Positions 14,513 to 23,081 of a DNA stretch of 32,126 bases are shown in pieces. Each line of letters starts with the position of its first letter. Position 1 is the first letter of the stretch. This stretch comes from Stutzerimonas stutzeri (GTDB taxonomy: Bacteria > Pseudomonadota > Gammaproteobacteria > Pseudomonadales > Pseudomonadaceae): contig NZ_POUT01000023.1 in NCBI RefSeq assembly GCF_002890915.1, positions 1 to 32,126 on the forward strand, in the 5' to 3' direction. The position numbers and the translations under genes were made by a program. The notes beneath the pieces were generated by a model. It saw nothing but the letters and a program-made list of their open reading frames with translations, made no database searches and had not been told where the DNA came from.

Positions 14513-14526
14513 TGATTATTGTTGTG
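14513..14526 (-). promoter_or_regulatory. Crc/Hfq-type A-rich site, hppD leader
   Basis: The minus strand reads CACAACAATAATCA immediately upstream of the AGGAGG of hppD, a fit to AAnAAnAA overlapping the ribosome binding region. Confidence 0.5.
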
Positions 14527-14628
14527 AGGACTGCCGTTGCACGGCTTGGCTGGGCCCATCACACCCCAGCGGGTGGCCGTGGACAATCCCGCTTTACGAG
14601 CGCGGAAGGCTGCTGCTGGCGGGTCGGC

Positions 14629-14646
14629 TGTCAGTATTTCCTTACA
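14629..14646. promoter_or_regulatory. TyrR/PhhR-like box upstream of hppD
   Basis: TGTCAG-TATTTC-CTTACA has the 18-bp layout of TyrR boxes (TGTAAA-N6-TTTACA), with four and five of six matches in the two halves. It lies 126 bp upstream of the hppD start. PhhR controls tyrosine catabolism in other pseudomonads; its role here is inference. The rest of 14527-14756 shows no gene. Confidence 0.3.
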
Positions 14647-14756
14647 GTGCCGTCAGTGACGGAAAACCTGGCCCGGCGGCTTGCCAGGCGTAACGAAAAG
14701 CTGACAATCCGGTGCGACAAGCTGCCGCAGTCTTGGTGCCGCACATGCTGTGGAAC

Positions 14757-14792
14757 GGTGGAAAAGCGCTTTGCGCGTTTTCCACCCTACGC
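14757..14792. repeat. GGTGGAAAA palindromic repeat, copy E
   Basis: GGTGGAAAA-GCGC-TTT-GCGC-G-TTTTCCACC, then CTACGC. It is a family member with an altered core, lying 73 bp past the end of the frameshifted symporter gene and probably marking its transcript end. Confidence 0.7.
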
Positions 14793-14865
14793 CCGAACGG
14801 AGCGGGCGCAGGGTGGACCACGACGCAGCCTTGTCCATGCGGCTCACGCGGCCTGCATCGACCGC

Positions 14866-16273
14866 TCAGATCAGTCCGATCAGGTTGAGGAACACCAGCA
14901 CGATGGCCACCGGCGTGCCGTAGCGCAGCAGCTTCCACCAGGCCTGGAACAGCCCGGCGCTGCGAATGTCGATGGCCTCGCCAACCACCCGACGCTGCAG
15001 CACCCAGCCGGTGAACAGCACCGTGCCCAGCCCGCCCAGCGGCATCAGCCAGTTGGTGGTGAGGTAGTCCAGGGTGTCGAAGAAGGTCTTGCCGAACAGC
15101 TGGTAGTCCGCCCAGTGGTTGAACGAGAACACGCTGCCCAGGCTCAGCAGCCAGAGCACCAGGCCGCTGCCCAGCACGGCCTTGGTCCGGCTGATGCGGA
15201 AGCGCTCGGTGAGCCAGGCGATGCTCGGCTCGGAGAGCGAAATGGCCGAGGTCAGCGCGGCGATCACCAGCATCACGAAGAACAGCCCGCCCACGACCTG
15301 CCCCAGCGGCATCTGGCCGAAGGCGATGGGCAGGGTGACGAAGATCAGCCCCGGCCCGGCCCCCGGTTCCAGCGCGTTGCCGAACACCAGCGGGAAGATC
15401 GCCAGGCCGGCCAGCAACGCCACCACGGTGTCGGCCAGCGCGACGAGGATCGAGGTCTTGGCGATGGAAGTGCCTTCCGGCAGATAGGAGCCGTAGACCA
15501 TCATCGCGCCGCAGCCCAGGCTGAGGGTGAAGAAGGCATGGCCGAGGGCGACCAGCACGCTCTGCGCGGTCAGCGCGGAAAAGTCCGGCACGAAGAGGAA
15601 CTGCAGCGCCTGGGCGAACTCGCCTTCGATGGCGGCGTAGACCACCAGCACCAGCATCAGCACGAACAGCCCGGGCATCAGAAAGCGCAGCGAGCGCTCC
15701 AGCCCGCCACGCACGCCGAAGCCGACGATCAGCATGGTCGCCGCCAGCACCAGCGTGGCGCAGACCACCAGCCGCGCCGGGTCCGCCAGCAGCGCGCCGA
15801 ACAGCGCGCCACTGGCCTCGCCGCTGACCCCGGTGAAGCCGCCGCTGAAGGTCGCCGGCACATAGGCCAGCGCCCAGCCGGCCACCACCAGGTAGAAGCT
15901 CAGAATGAGAAAGCCGGTCAGCCCTCCGAGCCAGCCCACCACCCGCCAGCGCGAACTGGCCCCGGCCTCGCGCCAGCCGCGCCACGGCGCCATCAGGGTT
16001 CGCCCGACCACGGCGGCCGATCATCACCTCGGCCATCAGCAGCGGAATGCCGATCAACAGGATGCAGGCGAGATAGACCAGCACGAAGGCGCCGCCGCCG
16101 TTCTGCCCGGTCACGTAGGGGAATTTCCAGATATTGCCCAGGCCCACGGCGGAGCCGGTGGCGGCGAGGAAGAACACCCAGCGGGAGGACCACAGGCCTC
16201 GGCTGGCGTTGTCCTGGAGGCGTGCGCGCGCGCCGGCGAAGGTGCCGGCCGCGAGGCTGGTTTTATCGGTCAT
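14866..16273 (-). pseudogene. NSS-family amino-acid symporter, frameshifted
   Basis: Two overlapping frames together give one NSS transporter of about 468 residues. The first (16273 to about 15998) encodes MTDKTSLAAG... and helix 1, SRWVFFLAATGSAVGLGNIWKFPYVTG, to EVMIGRRGRANP. The second (from about 15993 to 14866) resumes with REAGASSRWRVVGWLGGLTGFLILSFY and runs to the normal C-terminus. The shift lies at about 15991-16000, where one extra base (or two missing) separates GRRGRANP from its continuation. Both halves are well conserved with no other lesion, so the event is recent or a sequencing error. It is similar to the symporter at 8915 but not identical. An AAAAACAACAA leader precedes it. 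Confidence 0.85.
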
Positions 16274-16283
16274 TGCGGATTCC

Positions 16284-16298
16284 TGCTTGTTGTTTTTG
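16284..16298 (-). promoter_or_regulatory. Crc/Hfq-type A-rich site, second symporter leader
   Basis: The minus strand reads CAAAAACAACAAGCA just ahead of the ribosome binding site of the frameshifted symporter. It fits AAnAAnAA. Confidence 0.5.
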
Positions 16299-16401
16299 TC
16301 AGGGATGGTGCGAACGAACGGAGCGGGCGCGGCGCTGGCGATCAGCGCCCGCCGCCCCGCTCAGCGAAGGCCGGCGCGCTCGGGCGACCGGCCATGTGCC
16401 G

Positions 16402-17496
16402 TCATGAAGCCTGCCGCTGGAGGGTCGCGACCTGCGGCGCGCCACCGGCCTGCAAGCGCTCGAGCGCCAGGCGGTCGGCGATCACCGAGGTGCATTCGCC
16501 GCTGGCGGCGGCCCGCTCGAAGATCTCGCGCAGCGTGCTGGCGATGGCGTTCACATGGGCATCGATCTGCGCGGCGCCGCCGCCGTTGCGCTGGTAGTAG
16601 ACGTCGATGATGCCGCCGGCGTTGATCGCGTAGTCCGGCGCGTAGAGCTGGTTGCGCCGTTGCAGTTCGACGCCGATCTCGGCGCTGGCCAGCTGGTTGT
16701 TGGCCGCCCCGGCGATCACCGGCGCGCGCAGTACGTCCAGGGTCTGCTCGTTGAGGATGCCGCCCATGGCGCAGGGCGCGAAGACGTCCACATCGAGACC
16801 GTAGATGTCCTGCGGGCGCACCACGTTGGCGCCCAGCTCGTCCATCGCCTGCTTGACGTTGGCATCGAAGATGTCCGCCACCCACAGTTCGGCACCAGCC
16901 GCCTTCAGGTGCCGCGCCAGCCCCAGGCCGACATGGCCGACGCCCTGGATCGCCACCTTCAGCCCGGTCAGCTCGTCGCGACCGAGGCGCTGGCGCACCG
17001 CTTCCTTGAGGCCGACGAAGACGCCGTAGGCGGTGGACGGCGACGGGTCGCCGCTGGCGACGCTGCCGTCGAGCAGGGTGCGCGGCGTGGCGCCGACCAC
17101 ATGGCGGGTGCGCTGGGCGAAGGCCTGCATTTCGGCATCGCCGGTGCCGGAGTCGGCGGCGGTGATGTAGCGCCCGCCGAGGCTGTCGACGAAGTCGCCC
17201 ATGGCGTGCAGCAGCGCCTGGTTCTTGCCGGTATGCGGGTCGCCGATGATCACCGCCTTGCCGCCGCCGAGCTTGAGCCCGGCCAGCGAGGATTTCAGCG
17301 TCATCCCGCGCGACAGGCGCAGCACGTCGCGCAGGGCGTCGTCGTCGTTGGCGTAGGGGAACATCCGGCAGCCGCCCAGCGCCGGACCCAGGCGCGTGTC
17401 ATGGATGGCGATGATGGCTTTCAGACCCGACGCCTGGTCATGGCAGAAGACCACCTGTTCGTGGCGGTCGAAGTCGGGATGCGCGAAGACGGACAT
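16402..17496 (-). CDS. Leucine/phenylalanine/valine-type amino-acid dehydrogenase
   Basis: The protein has 364 residues. It is an NAD-dependent oxidative deaminase giving a 2-oxo acid and ammonia. The catalytic domain shows GPALGGCRMFPY, the substrate lysine Lys68 in MTLKSSLAG, and the catalytic lysine Lys80 in LKLGGGKAVI. The Rossmann domain has G185-V-G-H-V-G190. The AGAANNQLA segment and the INAGG-I-DVYYQ ending are family hallmarks. Leucine and phenylalanine dehydrogenases cannot be told apart by eye. Context (hppD operon on one side, indolepyruvate oxidoreductase on the other, regulated leader AATAACAACGAACG) favours aromatic or branched-chain amino-acid catabolism. Confidence 0.9.
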   Translation of the reverse strand: MSVFAHPDFDRHEQVVFCHDQASGLKAIIAIHDTRLGPALGGCRMFPYANDDDALRDVLRLSRGMTLKSSLAGLKLGGGKAVIIGDPHTGKNQALLHAMGDFVDSLGGRYITAADSGTGDAEMQAFAQRTRHVVGATPRTLLDGSVASGDPSPSTAYGVFVGLKEAVRQRLGRDELTGLKVAIQGVGHVGLGLARHLKAAGAELWVADIFDANVKQAMDELGANVVRPQDIYGLDVDVFAPCAMGGILNEQTLDVLRAPVIAGAANNQLASAEIGVELQRRNQLYAPDYAINAGGIIDVYYQRNGGGAAQIDAHVNAIASTLREIFERAAASGECTSVIADRLALERLQAGGAPQVATLQRQAS

Positions 17497-17507
17497 TTGG
17501 GTTACCT

Positions 17508-17522
17508 CGTTCGTTGTTATTG
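17508..17522 (-). promoter_or_regulatory. Crc/Hfq-type A-rich site, dehydrogenase leader
   Basis: The minus strand reads CAATAACAACGAACG ahead of GAGG and the start at 17496. It fits AAnAAnAA. Confidence 0.5.
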
Positions 17523-17572
17523 GATTCAGGGCCTTGCTGTCGGGCCCCTTTGAAAACGGTTGTGGCTAAAAA

Positions 17573-18222
17573 GCATCGCCCCGGGGTCGGGCCTCCCACC
17601 AAAGCGGCCGGTGCACACCGAACCCTGTGGGAGGCGCGACCTCGCGGCGATGGCAGGCCGCTGGCCTGCCCCGAAGCCCAAGAGCATCGCCCCGGGGCGG
17701 GCCTCCCACAAAAAGCGGCCGGCGCACACCGAACCCTGTGGGCGCGACCTCGCGGCGATGGCAGGCCGCTGGCCTGCCCCGAAGCCCAAGAGCATCGCCC
17801 CGGGGCGGGCCTCCCACAAAAAGCGGCCGGTGCACACCGAACCCTGTAGGAGGCGCGACCTCGCGGCGATGGCAGGCCGCTGGCCTGCCCGGAAGCCCAA
17901 GAGCATCGCCCCGGGTCGGGCCTCCCACAAAAAGCAGCCGGTACACACCGAACCTGTGGGAGGCGCGACCTCGCGGCGATGGCAGGCCGCTGGCCTGCCC
18001 CGAAGCCCAAGAGCATCGCCCCGGGGCGGGCCTCCCACGAAAGCAGCCGGTACACACCGAACCTGTGGGAGGCGCGACCTCGCGGCGATGGCAGGCCGCT
18101 GGCCTGCCCCGAAGCCCAAGAGCATCGCCCCGGGTCGGGCCTCCCACAAAAAGCGGCCGGTGCACACCGAACCCTGTGGGAGGCGCGACCTCGCGGCGAT
18201 GGCAGGCCGCAGCCTGCCAGGT
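17573..18222. repeat. Six tandem units of 108-111 bp, each made of palindromes
   Basis: Units begin at 17573, 17684, 17792, 17903, 18013 and 18122 (GCATCGCCCCGGG...). Each holds a long inverted repeat (CCTCCCAC...GTGGGAGG, extended on both sides by GGGC and GCGCGACC arms) and a second perfect hairpin, GGCAGGCC-GCT-GGCCTGCC. Unit lengths are not multiples of three and differ by small indels, so it is not coding. The last unit is truncated after GGCAGGCCGC. It fills the 750-bp gap between the dehydrogenase and the oxidoreductase stop codon. It is best read as an amplified REP/BIME array. Confidence 0.9.
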
Positions 18223-18245
18223 ACATTCCATCAGCGGGCGCATCG

Positions 18246-21200
18246 TCACGCCGCCGGCTGGAACAGCCGCACGCTCTGCACTTCGTCGCCCTTGGCCAGT
18301 TGCTCGCGCAAGAGCTTCTCCTGCTGGCGGGCCTTGGCGATGGAGCGTTCCTTCACCGGGCCGTAGCCGCGGATCTGTTCCGGCAGCGCGGCGATGGCCA
18401 CGGCAGTGCGGTAGTTGGTCGGCTTGAGCTGGGCCAGCAGCTCGTCCACGGTCTTCTCGTACTCGCTGATCAACTGGCGTTCGACGCGGCGGTCGTGGCC
18501 ATAGCCGAACGGGTCCAGAGGCGTGCCGCGCAGGAAGCGCAGCTTGGCCAGCACGCCGAACACATTGAGCATCCACGGCCCCAGCTGGCGCTTGCGCGGC
18601 TCGCCGGTGACGGGGTCACGCTTGGCCAGCCAGGCCGGGGCGAGGTGGAACTGCAGCTTGTAGTCGCCCTCGAACTGCGCCTGGAGCTGCTGGCGGAATT
18701 CCGGCTCGCTGTAGAGCCGCGCCACCTCGTACTCGTCCTTGTAGGCCAGCAGCTTGAAGTAGTAGCGCGCCACCGCCTTGGACAGCGCCAGATCGTCGGC
18801 ACTGTCGGCGTCGCGCACGCGCTCGACCAGCTGCCGGTAGCGGCGCGCCAGCCCGGCGTTCTGGTAGCGGGTAAGGAAATCCACGCGCCATTCGACGATC
18901 TCTTCCAGGGTTTTACAGATTGGTTCGGCGACCTCGACCGGGCGCGCCAGCCCTTCCACCGCCTCGCGCTCGAGCACCGCGCGACGGCCCCAGCGGAAGG
19001 CCTGCAGGTTCAGTTCGGCCGATACGCCGTTGAGCGCGATGGCCTTCTCGATGGCTTCGGCGGAGACCGGCAGCAGCCCCTGCTGGTAGGCGAAACCGAG
19101 CAGGAACAGGTTGGTGGCGATGCTGTCGCCGAGCAGGTGGGTGGCCAGCCGGGTGGCGTCGACGAAGTGGGTCTTCTCGGCACCGACCGCGTCGCTGATC
19201 GCCTGGCGCATGGCCGGGCCCGGCACCTGGGCGTCGGGATTGCGGGTGAACTCGGCGGTGGCCGATTCGTGGCTGTTGACCACGGCGTTGCTGATCCGCT
19301 CGTTGAGGCGGGTCAGCGACTCGTCGCCGGCCGCCACCACCAGGTCGCAGCCCAGCAGCAGGTCGGCTTCGCCGGCGGCGATGCGCACGGCGTAGATGTC
19401 GCTCTGCCTGGCGGCGATGCGCACGTGGGTGGTCACCGGGCCGAACTTCTGCGCCAGGCCGGCCTGGTCGAGCACGCTGCAACCCTTGCCCTCCAGATGC
19501 GCGGCCATGCCGATCAGCGCGCCGAGGGTGGTCACGCCGCTGCCGCCGACGCCGGGGATCAGCACGTTCCACGGCCGTTCCAGCGACGGGTGTTGCGGTT
19601 CGGGCAGTTGCGCCGGATCGATGCCCCCGGCGACGGCCTGCGGCTTGCGCAACTGACCGCCGTGCACGGTGACGAAGCTCGGGCAGAAGCCCTCGACGCA
19701 GGAGTAGTCCTTGTTGCAGGCGTTCTGGTCGATCTCGCGCTTGCGCCCCAGCTCAGTCTCCAGCGGCAGCACCGACAGGCAGTTGGACTTCTCGCCGCAA
19801 TCGCCGCAGCCCTCGCACACGGCGGGGTTGATGAACACGCGCTTGGCCGGGTCCTCGAGTTTGCCGCGCTTGCGCCGGCGGCGCTTCTCGGTGGCGCAGG
19901 TCTGGTCGTAGATGATCACCGAGACGCCCTTGAATTCGCGCAGCTCGCGCTGCACGGCATCCAGCTCGCGGCGGTGATGGAAGCTGGTGATCGGCGCGAA
20001 GGTGTCGCGGCTCGGGTACTTGTCCGGCTCGTCGCTGACCAGGGCGATGCGCTTGACGCCCTCGTGGAAGATCTGCCGGCTGAGCTGGTCGACACGCAGC
20101 TCGCCGTCGATCGGCTGGCCGCCGGTCATGGCCACGGCGTCGTTGTAGAGCACCTTGTAGGTGATGTTGACGCCCGCCGCCACGGCCGCGCGGATCGCCA
20201 GGCTGCCGGAGTGGAAGTAGGTGCCGTCGCCGAGGTTCTGGAACATGTGCGGGGTGTCGGTGAACGGCGCCTGGCCGATCCAGTTGACGCCCTCGCCCCC
20301 CATCTGGGTGAAGGTCTCGGTGCGCCGGTCCATCCACTGCACCATGTAGTGACAGCCGATGCCGGCCGAGGCGCGGCTGCCCTCGGGGACCTTGGTCGAG
20401 GTGTTGTGCGGGCAGCCGGAGCAGTAGTGCGGGGTGCGCACGGTGTCGTAGCTGCGCGCGGCCAGGGCCTTCTCCTTGGCGTCGAGGAAGGCCAGGCGGG
20501 TCTGGATGCTGTCGCTGGTGTAGATCGGCGCGAGGCGCTTGGCGATGACCCGGGCGATCATCGCCGGGGTCAGTTCGCTGAGGTTGGGCAGCAGCGAATT
20601 GCCCTGCTCGTCGAATTCGCCGACCACCCGCGGGCGCTTGCTGACCGGCCAGTTGTAGAGCTGCCCGGTGAGCTGGTCCTCGAGGATGCTGCGTTTTTCC
20701 TCGACCACCAGGATCTCGTCCAGGCCCTGGGCGAACTCGTGCACCGAGACCGGCTCCAGCGGCCAGCTCATGCCGACCTTGAGCACCCGCAGGCCGACCC
20801 GGGCGCACAGCGCCTCGTCCAGGCCGAGGTCGTCCAGCGCCTGGCGCACGTCGAGGTAGGACTTGCCGGTGGTGATGATGCCCAGGCGCGGGTTGGGCGA
20901 ATCGAGCATCACCTGGTTGAGGTTGTTGGCCCGCGCAAAAGCCCGGGCAGCGTAGATCTTGAACAGGTTGAGGCGCTTTTCCTGGGCCAGCGGCGGGTCC
21001 GGCCAGCGGATGTGCACACCGTCCTCGGGCAACTGGAAGTCCTCGGGGATGCGCGTCTGCACGCGCAGCGGGTCGACCTCCACCACGGCGGAGGAGTCGA
21101 CGTTCTCGGCGATGGTCTTGAGCGCCACCCAGCAGCCGGAATAGCGCGACAGCTCCCAGCCGATGATGCCGTAGTCGAGGATTTCCTGGACGTTGGACGG

Positions 21201-21716
21201 GTTGAGCACCGGGATCGAGGCGGCGATGAAGGCGTGCTCGCTCTGGTGCGGCAGCGTCGAGGACTTGCAGCCGTGGTCGTCGCCGGCCAGCAGCAACACG
21301 CCGCCATGGGGCGAGACACCGGCGGCGTTGCCGTGCTTGAAGACGTCGCCGGAGCGGTCCACCCCCGGGCCCTTGCCGTACCACATGGCGAACACGCCAT
21401 CGTATTTCGCGCCGGGGAACAGGTTGGCCTGCTGGCTGCCCCACACCGCGGTGGCGGCGAGCTCTTCGTTGACGCCGGGCTGGAAGTGGATGGCGTGCTG
21501 CTTGAGGTAGTCGCGCGCTTCCCAGAGGCTCTTGTCCAGCCCGCCCAGTGGCGAGCCGCGATAGCCGGAAATGAAGCCACCGGTGTTCAGGCCGCGGGCC
21601 TGGTCACGCTGGTGCTGCAGCATCGGCAGGCGGGTCAGCGCCTGGGTGCCGGTGAGGTACAGATGACCGGTTGCGAGCCGGTACTTGTCGTCCAGACGGA
21701 TCTCGGCCAGAGACAT
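18246..21716 (-). CDS. Indolepyruvate:ferredoxin oxidoreductase family, fused three-domain enzyme
   Basis: The protein has 1156 residues, the size of single-chain 2-oxoacid:ferredoxin oxidoreductases of the IOR family. The reaction is oxidative decarboxylation of aryl- or branched-chain pyruvates to acyl-CoA with reduced ferredoxin. In order: an N-terminal pyrimidine-binding domain (GYRGSPLGGLD); the thiamine diphosphate domain with CSGCPHNTS near 430 and GIGCHYM; a ferredoxin-like CEGCGDCGEKSNC cluster near 630 and a later cysteine group (NKDYSCVEGFCPSF); the gamma domain beginning GVGGSGVTTLG near 720; then a C-terminal region. The start at 21716 follows CAGGAG. It faces an Lrp regulator across 238 bp. 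Its leader has AACAACAAACAGG. Confidence 0.93.
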   Translation of the reverse strand: MSLAEIRLDDKYRLATGHLYLTGTQALTRLPMLQHQRDQARGLNTGGFISGYRGSPLGGLDKSLWEARDYLKQHAIHFQPGVNEELAATAVWGSQQANLFPGAKYDGVFAMWYGKGPGVDRSGDVFKHGNAAGVSPHGGVLLLAGDDHGCKSSTLPHQSEHAFIAASIPVLNPSNVQEILDYGIIGWELSRYSGCWVALKTIAENVDSSAVVEVDPLRVQTRIPEDFQLPEDGVHIRWPDPPLAQEKRLNLFKIYAARAFARANNLNQVMLDSPNPRLGIITTGKSYLDVRQALDDLGLDEALCARVGLRVLKVGMSWPLEPVSVHEFAQGLDEILVVEEKRSILEDQLTGQLYNWPVSKRPRVVGEFDEQGNSLLPNLSELTPAMIARVIAKRLAPIYTSDSIQTRLAFLDAKEKALAARSYDTVRTPHYCSGCPHNTSTKVPEGSRASAGIGCHYMVQWMDRRTETFTQMGGEGVNWIGQAPFTDTPHMFQNLGDGTYFHSGSLAIRAAVAAGVNITYKVLYNDAVAMTGGQPIDGELRVDQLSRQIFHEGVKRIALVSDEPDKYPSRDTFAPITSFHHRRELDAVQRELREFKGVSVIIYDQTCATEKRRRRKRGKLEDPAKRVFINPAVCEGCGDCGEKSNCLSVLPLETELGRKREIDQNACNKDYSCVEGFCPSFVTVHGGQLRKPQAVAGGIDPAQLPEPQHPSLERPWNVLIPGVGGSGVTTLGALIGMAAHLEGKGCSVLDQAGLAQKFGPVTTHVRIAARQSDIYAVRIAAGEADLLLGCDLVVAAGDESLTRLNERISNAVVNSHESATAEFTRNPDAQVPGPAMRQAISDAVGAEKTHFVDATRLATHLLGDSIATNLFLLGFAYQQGLLPVSAEAIEKAIALNGVSAELNLQAFRWGRRAVLEREAVEGLARPVEVAEPICKTLEEIVEWRVDFLTRYQNAGLARRYRQLVERVRDADSADDLALSKAVARYYFKLLAYKDEYEVARLYSEPEFRQQLQAQFEGDYKLQFHLAPAWLAKRDPVTGEPRKRQLGPWMLNVFGVLAKLRFLRGTPLDPFGYGHDRRVERQLISEYEKTVDELLAQLKPTNYRTAVAIAALPEQIRGYGPVKERSIAKARQQEKLLREQLAKGDEVQSVRLFQPAA

Positions 21717-21724
21717 GGGGCGCT

Positions 21725-21740
21725 CCTGTTTGTTGTTATC
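21725..21740 (-). promoter_or_regulatory. Crc/Hfq-type A-rich site, oxidoreductase leader
   Basis: The minus strand reads GATAACAACAAACAGG overlapping the ribosome binding site, the same 16 bases as in front of the symporter at 10375. Confidence 0.65.
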
Positions 21741-21883
21741 GGAGTCTGGGCGGCATCGTGTGCTGCCCGCCTGACGGGTCGTGGGCAGCCGCACGGAAGC
21801 TGTCCCACGCCGGCGATCGGCAGGGGATCGCCCCGCCGTCGCGTGTCGATTAAAAGTCTGGCCGTGACGCGGAGAGATTTTCT

Positions 21884-21902
21884 TTCTACTTTTGCGGTAG
21901 AA
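21884..21902. promoter_or_regulatory. Palindromic operator candidate between the oxidoreductase and its Lrp regulator
   Basis: TTCTAC-N7-GTAGAA is a perfect 6-bp inverted repeat in an AT-rich stretch of the divergent promoter region, 53 bp from the Lrp start. Its size and place suit an Lrp/AsnC-type autoregulatory site. Confidence 0.5.
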
Positions 21903-21954
21903 CTGTGCTTCTGTGCATGAACCATTCGCCTACAAGAAGAAAACAGGAACAGCC

Positions 21955-22425
21955 ATGCAGACCTCGCCCCTGAGCAGCATCGACCGCAAGATTCTCCTGC
22001 TGCTGCAACACAACGCCGACCTGTCCGCGGCGGAAATCGCCGAGAAGGTAGAACTGTCGCAATCGCCGTGCTGGCGGCGAATCAACCGCATGCAGGAAGA
22101 AGGGCTGATCGAGCGCAAGGTCGCCCTGCTCAACCCGAAGAAGCTCGGGCTGAACATGACGGTGTTCGTCAACATCAAGCTCTCGGCGCACGGGCGCAGC
22201 AACCTCGACGAGTTCGAGCAGGCGGTGGTCGGCTATCCCGAGGTGCTGGAGTGCTACACCATGGCCGGCGAATCGGACTACCTGCTCAAGGTGCTGGCCA
22301 AGGACATCGACAGCTACGAACGCTTCCTGCGCGACCAGTTGCTGCAGCGGCCACACGTGCAGGAAGCGCACTCGCACATCGCCATGAGCGAGGTGAAACG
22401 GACCACGGAATTGCCGCTGGATTGA
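21955..22425 (+). CDS. Lrp/AsnC family transcriptional regulator
   Basis: The protein has 156 residues. The N-terminal winged helix reads SIDRKILLLLQHNADLSAAEIAEKVELSQSPCWRRINRMQEEGLIERKVALLNPKKLGL (7-66), the canonical Lrp helix-turn-helix plus hinge. The C-terminal RAM domain runs VFVNIKLSAHG... to VLECYTMAGESDYLLKVLAKD and ends HVQEAHSHIAMSEVKRTTELPL. These proteins bind amino acids as octamers or dimers. The divergent orientation to the oxidoreductase, with a palindrome between, implies control of that gene by an aromatic or branched-chain amino acid. The start at 21955 follows AGGA; an upstream in-frame ATG (21913) is less likely. Confidence 0.92.
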   Translation: MQTSPLSSIDRKILLLLQHNADLSAAEIAEKVELSQSPCWRRINRMQEEGLIERKVALLNPKKLGLNMTVFVNIKLSAHGRSNLDEFEQAVVGYPEVLECYTMAGESDYLLKVLAKDIDSYERFLRDQLLQRPHVQEAHSHIAMSEVKRTTELPLD

Positions 22426-22443
22426 GCGGGGGCCGTAGCAATC

Positions 22444-22531
22444 GGTGGATAAGGCTTCGCCGTTAGCCACCCTACGCGCCGTCAGCGCTAATCGGCCGTA
22501 GGGTGGCTAACGGCCAATGGCCTTTTCCACC
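22444..22531. repeat. Pair of TAGGGTGG palindromes, copies F and G
   Basis: The first unit is at 22444-22477 (GGTGGATAAGGCTTCGCCG...CCACCCTACGC). The second, inverted, is at 22497-22531 (CGTAGGGTGGCTAACGGCC...TTTTCCACC). They face each other between the convergent Lrp and DUF192 genes, the usual place for a REP doublet acting as a bidirectional transcript end. Confidence 0.7.
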
Positions 22532-22552
22532 AACGCAGCGCCACGACTGTGG

Positions 22553-22966
22553 CTAATCCCCCGGAAGCCCTTCCACCCGGCCGCCCACACCGATGCCGCG
22601 CGCCTCGAACCAGCCGCGATTCGCCTCCAGCGCATAGCGCGCCGGGGTCTGCGAGCAGCGAACATCCGTGCTGAGCGGTTCCAGTTCGAACAGGTCGACG
22701 ATCACCCCGTCCTCATCGAGAAACACCGCCGACAGCGGCAACGGCGTGTCCTTCATCCACAGGCAGTGGTGCCGCACCTCGTCGAAACGGAACAGCATGC
22801 CGCTGTCCGCCGCCAGTTCGGTACGCCGCATCAGGCCACGCCGGCGCGCCTCGGCGGTGACGGCATATTCGGCCTCCAGCCGATGCGTGCCCAGCTGCAA
22901 TGACAGCGGCTCGGCCGCCTGCGCAAGCGGGGCGAAGAACAGCGACATCAGAAGCGCAATACGCAT
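22553..22966 (-). CDS. DUF192 family periplasmic protein
   Basis: The protein has 137 residues. The signal peptide MRIALLMSLFFAPLAQA is followed by the DUF192 domain: EYAVTAEARRRGLMRRTELAADSGMLFRF, the hallmark HHCLWMKDTPLPLSAVFLDEDG, and PARYALEANRGWFEARGI at the end. The family consists of small secreted beta proteins, widespread in bacteria and archaea, of unknown biochemical role. It stands alone, convergent with the Lrp gene and divergent from the AtoE-type transporter. Confidence 0.92.
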   Translation of the reverse strand: MRIALLMSLFFAPLAQAAEPLSLQLGTHRLEAEYAVTAEARRRGLMRRTELAADSGMLFRFDEVRHHCLWMKDTPLPLSAVFLDEDGVIVDLFELEPLSTDVRCSQTPARYALEANRGWFEARGIGVGGRVEGLPGD

Positions 22967-23055
22967 CGACCTAGCCTCCCTGAAAGCGGCCGCGGCGGGA
23001 ACAGCCCCAGCGGACGATACTCATAAGCGAAACGATCGCCGCCATGCGGCGCGCC

Positions 23056-23070
23056 ATAACGACAACAAGC
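23056..23070 (+). promoter_or_regulatory. Crc/Hfq-type A-rich site, atoE leader
   Basis: ATAACGACAACAAGC precedes GAGGTG and the start at 23082. It is a partial fit to AAnAAnAA. Confidence 0.45.
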
Positions 23071-23081
23071 GAGGTGAAACC

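Noticed and set aside
14524..16407. A 627-codon plus-strand frame
   Set aside because: Antisense to the frameshifted symporter; composition typical of a shadow. The conserved halves on the minus strand are the real gene.
17573..18222. CRISPR array
   Set aside because: Units are about 110 bp and similar throughout, with no short repeats separated by unique spacers and no cas genes.
17979..21920. A plus-strand open frame of 1313 codons covering the repeat array and the antisense of the oxidoreductase
   Set aside because: It is a high-GC shadow: the opposite strand encodes a complete, motif-rich oxidoreductase, and this frame begins inside non-coding tandem repeats and has a low-complexity composition.
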